From an uncultured Flavobacteriales bacterium (GTDB lineage: Bacteria > Bacteroidota > Bacteroidia > Flavobacteriales_D > Sanyastnellaceae): a stretch of DNA of 44,718 nucleotides. The notes beneath the pieces were generated by a model, which saw only the letters and a program-made list of their open reading frames with translations, did not search any database and had not been told where the DNA came from. Position 1 is the first letter of the stretch. The number at the start of each line of letters is the position of its first letter. The stretch is from positions 1 through 44,718 of the forward strand of contig CALKUW010000042.1 of the NCBI GenBank assembly GCA_937996585.1, given 5' to 3'. Shown here piece after piece: positions 1 through 7,350 of this stretch. A program made the translations under genes and the position numbers.

Positions 1-1131
1 CGGACTGGCCTGGTAGAAGAAGTTGGTGTGGGTTTCCACCTTGTTGTCGAAATCCCGATGGAACTGGGGGCTGAGCGAGCCGGACACCGGGGGCGTCAGC
101 CAGCTCCAATCGCCGTTCAACTTGCGGCCGGCCTTGTCTTCAATCGTGCAGAAGCGCTCGAATTGGGCACCCAACTCATGGTGGTCGCCGATGCGGATGC
201 CCGCAAGGTCAAAGCTGTGCAGCACGGCCTGGTTGACGCCAATCAGGGCCTGATCGCGCCACAGGGTGCGCTCCGATGAGGTGTCTAGGCCCATCGCTTC
301 GGCGAAGCTTGCCAGGAGTCCGTAGCGCTCCGGGTCACAAAAGTTCCGAGCGGCGATTTCGGTGCCCATGTACCAGCCGTTGAACGGGGCGCAGGGGTAT
401 GTGATGCCGCCGATGACGAGGGCCATCTCACTGATCACAGGGATGGCATACCACCGGAGTCCCATGGCATCGATGCCTGGATGATCCGGGTGCGTGATGT
501 CCACTTCGGGAAAACGTTCGGGGTGTTCGGCGAAATGGTCCACCGGGGCGCATTCCTCGTCGTCGATCCAGATCGACCAGGGCAAAGGGGTGTGCGCTGA
601 ACGGTTCCGTGGCTCCCAGCCGTTGGCGAGCATGCGCTCGGTGAATTCCGCTGAATGGGGGTCTCCCATGATGGAGCCGCCCTCTTTTGTGAAACCAGCG
701 TAACGCAGCAATTGGTGGTTCGCTAAGCGCACCTTGTCTGGCTGATCGGCCCGACCTGGTTTGCGGGGAGGAAAGACGGTGATGACACTTTGGATGGCGC
801 CTTTCTGCCAAGCCAATTCGAGGTGGTTGTCCAAAGCGGATACCACCCCTTCGTGGTCTGCGACATGCCGGCAATCCTGCACTTTGAGGGACCGCCACAT
901 GTGCCTTCCTATGCAGCGGTTGCTGGCGCGCCACGCCCATTGCACACCGAATTCAAGTTCAGCAGTGGTGTGCGTATATGTGCCGGTGCGCTCCAATTCA
1001 TCCGCAATGGCATCCAGGCGGGACTCGAGTTCTGCAGGGGCCATGGCGTAGCGGTTGTCCGACGTCATTTCCTTGAGGAAAGAGACGGCCTGCGCAAGAA
1101 TTTTCGCGTGGGCAGGAGGTTGGGAAGTCAT
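1..1131 (-). CDS. nos: Nitric oxide synthase oxygenase (bacterial NOS), C-terminus cut by the left edge
   Basis: The reverse strand from the ATG at 1131 reads open for 377 codons to the window edge. The translation matches bacterial NOS oxygenases, which oxidise L-arginine to citrulline and NO at a haem-thiolate centre. Visible signatures are WRASNRCIGR with the haem-ligand Cys73, a CAPFNGWYMGTEIAARNFC block whose Glu258 corresponds to the arginine-binding Glu of animal NOS, KDQAL-like WRDQALIGVNQAVLHSF, and the pterin/dimer-interface GDWSWLTPPVSGS near residues 340-352. The last residues (NFFYQASP) match the natural end of about 360-residue bacterial enzymes, so only a few residues should be missing. 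A C-terminal fusion cannot be excluded. No N-terminal reductase or globin domain is present. It is divergent from a carbonic anhydrase across 199 bp. NOS is rare in Bacteroidota. I am confident of the family. Confidence 0.93.
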   Translation of the reverse strand, partial: MTSQPPAHAKILAQAVSFLKEMTSDNRYAMAPAELESRLDAIADELERTGTYTHTTAELEFGVQWAWRASNRCIGRHMWRSLKVQDCRHVADHEGVVSALDNHLELAWQKGAIQSVITVFPPRKPGRADQPDKVRLANHQLLRYAGFTKEGGSIMGDPHSAEFTERMLANGWEPRNRSAHTPLPWSIWIDDEECAPVDHFAEHPERFPEVDITHPDHPGIDAMGLRWYAIPVISEMALVIGGITYPCAPFNGWYMGTEIAARNFCDPERYGLLASFAEAMGLDTSSERTLWRDQALIGVNQAVLHSFDLAGIRIGDHHELGAQFERFCTIEDKAGRKLNGDWSWLTPPVSGSLSPQFHRDFDNKVETHTNFFYQASP

Positions 1132-1330
1132 GGCACGGGCAATTTAGAAGGGTGAGCAAGTCGGCGTTTGACAAGGTGGACCAACCCTTCGCTAGCGGGC
1201 GTGACTTTCATCAATCGCGGGGATGACACTCGTCAGCTTCGTAGGCGTTCGTGGTCACCGATGGAATTCTTTGGGAAAAACCCATGCCCTTTCATCCCTC
1301 TAAATCCACACTGATAAAGAGCTTTGCACC

Positions 1331-1972
1331 ATGATCGACCGTTATCTCTCCCTCGATGGCGCCATGGGCGCAGAGCTCCAACAGTCCCTCACACCCGCTG
1401 ACGCCGTGGCCCTCCTCAAGGACGGTGTCCGCCGCAGCACTTCCGGCGATGCCAGTCAACGCAGTCGGGCGGCCCTGCTAGAGGATGCCGCCGGTGGCCA
1501 GTACCCTTATGCTGCCGTGCTCTCCTGCATCGACAGCCGGGCACCGGTGGAGCACATCTTCGACGCTGCCTCGGGTGACCTCTTCGTCGCACGCGTCGCA
1601 GGCAATGTGGCTTCTCCCGACCTGATCGCCAGCCTTGAATATGCCACCAAGTATGCTGGAAGCAAAGCCATTCTCGTGCTTGGTCACACCCGGTGTGGCG
1701 CAGTGAAGGGCGCATGGGCCGGCCTCGAAGACGGCCACCTGACCGGTTTGCTCGGGCGCATCCAACCCGCCGTTACCGCCACCAAGGCGGAAGTTGGAGA
1801 GGAGGACAGCCTGCCCAACCTCGACCGCTGCTCCACGGTGAACGTCAAGGAAACGATGGCGGCATTGCGCAAGGAGAGCGCGATCCTGGCCGGTTTGGAG
1901 GCGGAAGGCAAAATTGCCATCGTCGGCGGCGTCTATGACGTCGCTACGGGCGAGGTGGCCTGGGTCGACTGA
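1331..1972 (+). CDS. can: Beta-class carbonic anhydrase
   Basis: This 213-residue protein should interconvert CO2 and bicarbonate with a zinc centre. The beta-class signatures are clear: SCIDSRAP (Cys66, Asp68, Arg70), the RVAGN segment at about 88-92, and GHTRCGAVKGA (His119, Cys122). Together these give the Cys-His-Cys zinc site and the Asp/Arg dyad. There is no signal peptide, so it is cytoplasmic. The N-terminal TPADAVALLKDGVRR helix is the usual lead-in of the family. The length is normal. The start at 1331 has no Shine-Dalgarno but follows a CTTTGCACC context like that of other genes here. It is divergent from the NOS gene and its end is 21 bp from the convergent propeller gene. The family call is firm. 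The exact physiological role (pH, carboxylation supply) is inferred. Confidence 0.95.
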   Translation: MIDRYLSLDGAMGAELQQSLTPADAVALLKDGVRRSTSGDASQRSRAALLEDAAGGQYPYAAVLSCIDSRAPVEHIFDAASGDLFVARVAGNVASPDLIASLEYATKYAGSKAILVLGHTRCGAVKGAWAGLEDGHLTGLLGRIQPAVTATKAEVGEEDSLPNLDRCSTVNVKETMAALRKESAILAGLEAEGKIAIVGGVYDVATGEVAWVD

Positions 1973-1993
1973 GCAGATTGCCCCTCGACAACC

Positions 1994-3424
1994 TCAGCGC
2001 ACCAGCTTGAAGGTCTTTTGGCCTTCGGGGGTGCGCACTTGAAGGATCAACGCGCCCGTTCGCTGGGACCGGATCATCCCATCCTGGGACGTTCCGGCAT
2101 CCACCAGTCTTCCCGTCATGTCGGACAGGCGCCACTCAACGGGCGCTGATGTGCCTGTGATTTGCCAGCCACCGACACAGGGCTTGCAGCTCCAGTCAGG
2201 CTTTGCAAGTGAAGCTGTGCTGGAGGTTGTGATGGTGCCTTGCTTGTAAAGGATGGCGTTGTCGGACGGCCGTTGGAAGACGAGGTGCACGGTGTTGCCT
2301 TCGATGCGGATGACGGGGCGCCGGCTGTGTCCGGACAGTTCCTCGGTGGCAGAAAAGGCCTGCGAGGACCACTGTGCCATGCCGGCCGCGTCATTCGACC
2401 CCACGGCCGTCATGACCTGATATCCTCCATCGCTGCGTTCCCAGGCGACCACACTGAAGTCGCCATCTGCGTCGATGGAGGGGTTGTTTTCCGTGACATC
2501 AACGTCTGGTGCGATGCGGTCCGTCCCTGTCAGTTCCCATGCATCCGCATCCACGGTGCTCCAGTAGGTGCGGGCGCCACCCTGTGCAGCGGACATGTAT
2601 ACCATGGCCACGCTTCCGTCACCCAGAAGGGCGACCTCCGCTTCCGAGGCCGGACAGGAATTGATGTTCCAATCCGTTTCATCCACGTCGAGTGACTCGG
2701 ACCAGTTGCCCGCGCCATCCGTTCGGGCGAGGTGGAAATCCCGGATATTCGCGTTGTTGTTGCGCACGAGGTTGTAGCGCTGGCCCTCCCGCATGAAGGG
2801 CATGGAGGCGCAGCATTCGCAGACGGCATTTCCGGGGAATACAGCGCCTGCATCGACGGCAGGGGAGAAGCTCTCGGTGGTCGGATTCCAATACAGTACG
2901 CCTTCGAGGGCCGGTGCGTCGCCCCATTTCACCGCCACCCAAGGATGGCCTTCCGCGTCGAAGGCGGGCACCGGCATGAAGTGGTCCTCCGTGGCTTCCG
3001 GCGCGATGGATATGGGGTCGCCCCAGGTGGTACCGCCATCCTCGGAGATGACGACCCTTCCTCCGGTCGCCCACTGCCCTGAAATCTGGTAGCCCACAGC
3101 CACCTTGTTGCCCTGCATGGCCATACGCGGCCCCTCAGGATCGTTGATGAAGAGGCCCGTTTCATCCGTGACCGCCACAGGATTCGAGAAGCTGCTGCCC
3201 GTCCAACGGGTGCAGTAGAGCCCGCCGCTGCTGCCGGATTTGCCATGAAGGATGACAGGGTGGCCATCCGCGTCGAGCTCCATGCGTAGGTTGAGGTACC
3301 CATGTTCCGCAGCCGAGATGGAGGCTTCTGTTTCCCATTGGATGATGGGGACCTGTCCGTGTAGCGTTGGCAGGTTCAGTACCAGTGCAACCAACAAGGG
3401 AGGAAAGGCGGGAAGTGACTTCAT
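1994..3424 (-). CDS. Exported sialidase-like beta-propeller with T9SS sorting domain
   Basis: The 476-residue protein starts best at the ATG at 3424, which gives a typical Sec signal peptide (MKSLPAFPPLLVALVL, cleavage after LHGQ). An upstream in-frame start at 3463 would bury the signal. The body has Asp-box-like blades (SEDGGTTWGDP) and the VCECC ... NIRDFHLART ... INSCPASEAEV pattern of an uncharacterised sialidase-like propeller family. In better-known relatives the last segment reads CPMDGP. The C-terminal 70 residues (WRLSDMTGRLVDAG through KTFKLVR) form a T9SS type A sorting domain, predicting export and surface attachment or release. I do not see enough to assign sialidase activity, since the arginine triad was not identified. 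Its 5' end partly overlaps the leader region of the divergent amylase gene. Confidence 0.82.
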   Translation of the reverse strand: MKSLPAFPPLLVALVLNLPTLHGQVPIIQWETEASISAAEHGYLNLRMELDADGHPVILHGKSGSSGGLYCTRWTGSSFSNPVAVTDETGLFINDPEGPRMAMQGNKVAVGYQISGQWATGGRVVISEDGGTTWGDPISIAPEATEDHFMPVPAFDAEGHPWVAVKWGDAPALEGVLYWNPTTESFSPAVDAGAVFPGNAVCECCASMPFMREGQRYNLVRNNNANIRDFHLARTDGAGNWSESLDVDETDWNINSCPASEAEVALLGDGSVAMVYMSAAQGGARTYWSTVDADAWELTGTDRIAPDVDVTENNPSIDADGDFSVVAWERSDGGYQVMTAVGSNDAAGMAQWSSQAFSATEELSGHSRRPVIRIEGNTVHLVFQRPSDNAILYKQGTITTSSTASLAKPDWSCKPCVGGWQITGTSAPVEWRLSDMTGRLVDAGTSQDGMIRSQRTGALILQVRTPEGQKTFKLVR

Positions 3425-3468
3425 GGACGCAATGTAGAAAGCCGGTTGGAGAGGTAAATTCAAGGCTG

Positions 3469-6357
3469 ATGCGTGCCACAGGTTTGCCCCCTTTGTTTTG
3501 CGTGGCTGTGCTGGCCATGCTGTCCTCAGCGATGCAAATTGTTTGCGGTCAAGTCACACCGTCCTCTTGGCAGGCAGAGTCTACTTTCTACGAGATTTTC
3601 GTTCGGTCCTTCAAGGACAGCGATGGAGACGGCATAGGGGACTTTCAGGGCATCCTGTCCCAACTGGACTACCTCAACGATGGCGATTCCACCACCACGG
3701 ATGACCTCGGTGTGACCGGCATCTGGCTCATGCCCATCAATCCCTCTCCGTCCTACCATGGTTACGATGTGACGGACTATTTCGCGGTCAACCCCGAATA
3801 CGGCACCCTGTCCGACTTCCAGGACCTGCTCGATGCTTGCCACACCCGCGGGATTCGGGTCATCGTCGATTTCGTCGGCAACCACAGCTCCAACCAGCAT
3901 CCGCGTTTCGTCGCCTCTGCATCCTCACCGTCCGACCCCTACCGCGACTGGTACGTCTGGTCGGACACCAATCCCGGCGGTGACTGGCATTGGGGCGGCA
4001 ATGGCTGGTATTACGGCCTCTTCTGGAGCGGTATGCCCGACTGGAATGTGCAGAATGCCGCGGTGGTGGATTACCACTATGACATCGTCGACCATTGGCT
4101 CGCCATGGGGGTGGATGGTTTCCGGTTCGATGCGGTGAAGCACCTGGTCAACGAGGGCGGTACCTATGAGAACCACCCGGGCACCTTTGAGTACCTCGAG
4201 GCTTTCCGAAACCACTACCTCGCCGTGAACCCTGAGGCCATCTGTGTCGGCGAGGCCTGGACCGGCTCGGACGTCATTGCCCAATACGGTCCGCCCCATC
4301 AGGATATGTGCTTTGAATTCGGCCTGTCCGGAGGCATCATCTCCTCGGTGAATGGGGGTGACGGGGTGGCCTTCCGAGGTGCCCTTGACTATGTGCTCGA
4401 CGTCCACCAGGCCGGGGCCTATGCTCCGTTCCTCTCCAACCATGACCAAGACCGTGTGATGAGCCAGCTCGGTGGAGATGCAGACAAAGCCAAGTTGGCT
4501 GCTGCCGTGCTGCTCACGTTGCCGGGAACCCCTTTTCTGTACTATGGTGAGGAAATCGGCATGACAGGAGCGGGATCCCATCCTGTCGTGCGCACGCCCA
4601 TGCAGTGGGAAGCGGGTTTCCAGGGGGGCTTCACCACAGGAACGCCCTGGTCGGGGGTGCAACCGGACGTCGATGCGGTCAATGTGACCGACCAGGACAG
4701 CGACGCGTCGTCCTTGTTGTCCACCTACCGCGAGTTCATTCACCTGCGGAATGCGGAGCCCGCCCTGCAACGGGGCGAAACCATCACGTGGGATACCGGC
4801 TCGGGAGAGGTGGTGGCCTGTTTGCGGACCCTCGGCGATCAGCGGGTTCTGGTGGTCCACAACTTCAGCGTCTCATCCCAGGGCAGTGTTGTGCTTGTGC
4901 CATCTGCCCTTTGCGACGGCACCTACAGCATCAGCGACCTGCGGTCGGGGGCGGACCTCGGGCAGGCCACGCTCACGGTCGGCAGCCCCTGGAGTCTGCC
5001 CCTGTCGATGGGGCCACGTTCTACCGCAGTCCTTCGGCTCACCGGTGGGACTGCGGGGTCGTGCACGGTGCCGCTCACGGTTTCCGTGGACCAGTATCCC
5101 GCGGCGCCATTGGGGCTTGGGCATCTGCGTTACCGGGTGGACGGTGGCGACGAGCAGGTGGTCCAGATGGATGCCGATGGGGCGCCCGGCTGGTTCAGTA
5201 AGACCCTGCAGGTGCCGGAGGGCAGCACGGTCCAATGGCGCTTTCAATCCAGCCAGGTGCCGGCTGACGTGGAGGAAGTACCGGAGGGCTGCGGAAGCGA
5301 CCAGGGTCTGGGCCTGCTCGAACGCACGACACAGGTCGGGTCGACCCCGGTGGAAGTGGAGCGCGTGTGTTTCGGGGGATGCGCCCCATGCAGTTATCCT
5401 GCCCAGCAGGTCACGCTGATGGTTGACCTCGGAGACCTCACACCCCACCCCGATGGGGTGCACGTCGCCGGCAGTTTCCAGGGCTGGGACCCTGCCGGAA
5501 CGCCAATGATGGATGAGGGTGGAGGCGTTTATTCCCAAACCCTGACATTGGACGTGGGAGAGACCATTCTCTACAAGTTCATCAATGGGGCCGCCTGGGG
5601 CGGTTTGGAGGAAATCGACCTGGAAGATTGCGGTGTTCCCAATGGGATCGGAGGGTGGAACCGCAGCCTGACCGTCATGCCCTACACCGGCGTGCTTCCC
5701 GCCGTGTGCTTCGAGGAATGTGCCCCCTGCACGACTCCGCCCGGCCAGGTGTTGACCACCTTCAGCGTGGACATGTCGTTGTCAGCGGAGGCGAATGGCG
5801 GCCTCCAACTCGAGTGGAACCATCCCGACAGCACCTTGGTCCCGATGGAATACAACCTCAATGGCATCTGGACGGCGGTCACCCATCCGCTCGAGGGGCA
5901 ATTCGTGGAGTACCGTTTCGTGAATGGGACCGAGGTTGAGTGGCTGCCGGATGGCTGTGCCGGAGGAGCGCCGGGGTGGCGCGGCCACATCGTAGGCACG
6001 GAATTCGGCGAGGTCTTCTTTCCGTGCTTCGGGGCTTGCCTCCCCTGTTCTTTACTGGGCGGTTGCACTTACACTGCAGCGTTGAATTACAGCACGGATG
6101 CCCTATTCGACGATGGCTCCTGTACGTATGCCGGATGCACGGATCCTGCGGCATTGAATTTCCACCCGGCCATCACGGTGAACGATGGTACCTGCATTTA
6201 CCCCGGTGTACAATGCGGTTCGGGAACGGTCCTCGATGCGTTCGGGCAATGCATCCCGGATCCCGATTGTGTGGAGGACATCAATGGAGATGGTCAGGTG
6301 GGGGTGGCCGACATCCTGTTGCTGTTGGGATCCTTCGGGGCCATCTGCAGCCCATAA
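3469..6357 (+). CDS. Secreted multi-module alpha-amylase family (GH13) enzyme
   Basis: The ATG at 3469 gives a 962-residue protein with a good signal peptide ending near VCGQ. Longer in-frame starts upstream only add a charged, non-signal stretch. Residues about 30-420 are a GH13 barrel with DGFRFDAVKHL (nucleophile Asp221), CVGEAWTG (acid/base Glu262) and FLSNHDQDRV (Asp326). A C-terminal beta domain follows. Residues about 530-860 hold three beta modules, each closing with a CFxxCxPC signature. The middle one carries the HVAGSFQGWDP motif of glycogen/starch-binding E-set folds. Next come two GCTxxAALN...DDGSC repeats, and the protein ends in an EF-hand/dockerin-like DINGDGQVGVADILLLL segment. 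It probably cleaves alpha-glucans outside the cell. No conventional T9SS type A domain is seen. Followed after 24 bp by the OB-fold gene. Confidence 0.92.
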   Translation: MRATGLPPLFCVAVLAMLSSAMQIVCGQVTPSSWQAESTFYEIFVRSFKDSDGDGIGDFQGILSQLDYLNDGDSTTTDDLGVTGIWLMPINPSPSYHGYDVTDYFAVNPEYGTLSDFQDLLDACHTRGIRVIVDFVGNHSSNQHPRFVASASSPSDPYRDWYVWSDTNPGGDWHWGGNGWYYGLFWSGMPDWNVQNAAVVDYHYDIVDHWLAMGVDGFRFDAVKHLVNEGGTYENHPGTFEYLEAFRNHYLAVNPEAICVGEAWTGSDVIAQYGPPHQDMCFEFGLSGGIISSVNGGDGVAFRGALDYVLDVHQAGAYAPFLSNHDQDRVMSQLGGDADKAKLAAAVLLTLPGTPFLYYGEEIGMTGAGSHPVVRTPMQWEAGFQGGFTTGTPWSGVQPDVDAVNVTDQDSDASSLLSTYREFIHLRNAEPALQRGETITWDTGSGEVVACLRTLGDQRVLVVHNFSVSSQGSVVLVPSALCDGTYSISDLRSGADLGQATLTVGSPWSLPLSMGPRSTAVLRLTGGTAGSCTVPLTVSVDQYPAAPLGLGHLRYRVDGGDEQVVQMDADGAPGWFSKTLQVPEGSTVQWRFQSSQVPADVEEVPEGCGSDQGLGLLERTTQVGSTPVEVERVCFGGCAPCSYPAQQVTLMVDLGDLTPHPDGVHVAGSFQGWDPAGTPMMDEGGGVYSQTLTLDVGETILYKFINGAAWGGLEEIDLEDCGVPNGIGGWNRSLTVMPYTGVLPAVCFEECAPCTTPPGQVLTTFSVDMSLSAEANGGLQLEWNHPDSTLVPMEYNLNGIWTAVTHPLEGQFVEYRFVNGTEVEWLPDGCAGGAPGWRGHIVGTEFGEVFFPCFGACLPCSLLGGCTYTAALNYSTDALFDDGSCTYAGCTDPAALNFHPAITVNDGTCIYPGVQCGSGTVLDAFGQCIPDPDCVEDINGDGQVGVADILLLLGSFGAICSP

Positions 6358-6381
6358 GCCTCCTTTTCGTTATTTGGAGAC

Positions 6382-7311
6382 ATGAACAAGCACGTGGTTC
6401 CCGGCCTGCTGCTGCTGGGCTTTTTCCTTCTTCCATTCTCTTTGTCCTCCCAAACGCTGACCTGCGCCGAAGTGCAGGGCGAGGCGGACGTCAGCCCTTA
6501 CGAGGGGCAGGAAGTGACCGTCTCAGGCAAGGTCACCGTCTATCAAGGGGATACATGGTACATCCAAGACGACTACGGCGCCTGGAATGGACTGTATTGT
6601 GTGGGGCCTGACGTACTCATCGAGCCCAATCCGCCATGGTGGAGTGAGCCGCGCCAGCCGGAAGTCGGCGATGTGCTGGAGTTGACCGGTACCATCATCG
6701 AGCAGGACGGCAACACCCAACTCGTTGACATCACGTCCTTCGTCTTTTTCGATTTCTGGAACGCTACCGCAGCGGGTGTCGGGGTGACGGTGGAGGAGAT
6801 GATGGACGAAAGCCTCGAAGGGACGCGCGTGCGGCTCGACCCCGTCACCGTGATGACCGCTCCTGACGCTTCGGGCATGTGGACGGTCTCCGATGCCACC
6901 GGCTCCGCAATCATCCTGGGGGTGGATGAGGATGACCCTTCAGAAAATGAGGACGCCGACGGCCCCACGCCCGGCGATGTGTACCGCGTCTACGGAGCTC
7001 TGAGACAGATCGGCGAGGACTACATCATCGACCTCAGTGACATCGACACGCTGTCCCTCGTGGTCGGGGTGGCCGATGAGGTGCAGCTGGAATGGAGCCT
7101 TTCGCCGAATCCCGCGGTGGGGTGGACGCGTGTCAATGGCATTGAAGGTCCGTGCGATTGGGTCCTGTTTGACACCATGGGGCGCCCGGTTCGAGCAGGA
7201 CGGGCGACGGGCAGCTTCACACTGCCCCTCGATGGCCTGGCAACGGGTCGGTATGCCTTGACCGTGGATGGCGGCAAAGGACCACAGCGGAAGTCGCTGG
7301 TGGTCCGCTGA
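6382..7311 (+). CDS. Secreted OB-fold protein with T9SS sorting domain
   Basis: The 309-residue protein begins with a signal peptide (MNKHVVPGLLLLGFFLL, cleavage near LSSQ). Residues about 25-125 contain TCAEVQGEADVSPYEGQEV, WYIQDDYGAWNGLY and a VGDVLELTGTIIE strand. This is the OB-fold pattern found beside extracellular nucleases (ExeM/YhcR-like) and in Bacteroidota DUF5689-type proteins. A second, more divergent OB-like domain runs to about residue 220 (MWTVSDATGSAIIL, GDVYRVYGALRQIGEDYIID). The last 80 residues (LSPNPAVGWTRV, VLFDTMGRPVRAGRA, LPLDGLATGRYALTV) are a T9SS type A sorting domain. No catalytic nuclease domain is present, so it may be a nucleic-acid or carbohydrate binding protein, and the function is unknown. 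It lies 24 bp after the GH13 gene and is probably cotranscribed with it. Confidence 0.75.
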   Translation: MNKHVVPGLLLLGFFLLPFSLSSQTLTCAEVQGEADVSPYEGQEVTVSGKVTVYQGDTWYIQDDYGAWNGLYCVGPDVLIEPNPPWWSEPRQPEVGDVLELTGTIIEQDGNTQLVDITSFVFFDFWNATAAGVGVTVEEMMDESLEGTRVRLDPVTVMTAPDASGMWTVSDATGSAIILGVDEDDPSENEDADGPTPGDVYRVYGALRQIGEDYIIDLSDIDTLSLVVGVADEVQLEWSLSPNPAVGWTRVNGIEGPCDWVLFDTMGRPVRAGRATGSFTLPLDGLATGRYALTVDGGKGPQRKSLVVR

Positions 7312-7350
7312 CCATGTGGGCGGCCCGGATCGACCACCAACCTGGGGTCT

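Noticed and set aside
3925..4860. A 311-codon reverse frame inside the GH13 gene
   Set aside because: It lies wholly antisense to intact catalytic motifs and has no family features.
7298..7339. TGGTGGTC/GACCACCA inverted repeat at the convergent end of the OB-fold and M1 genes as a two-way terminator
   Set aside because: The loop is 26 bases, the hairpin spans a stop codon and there is no T run on either strand.
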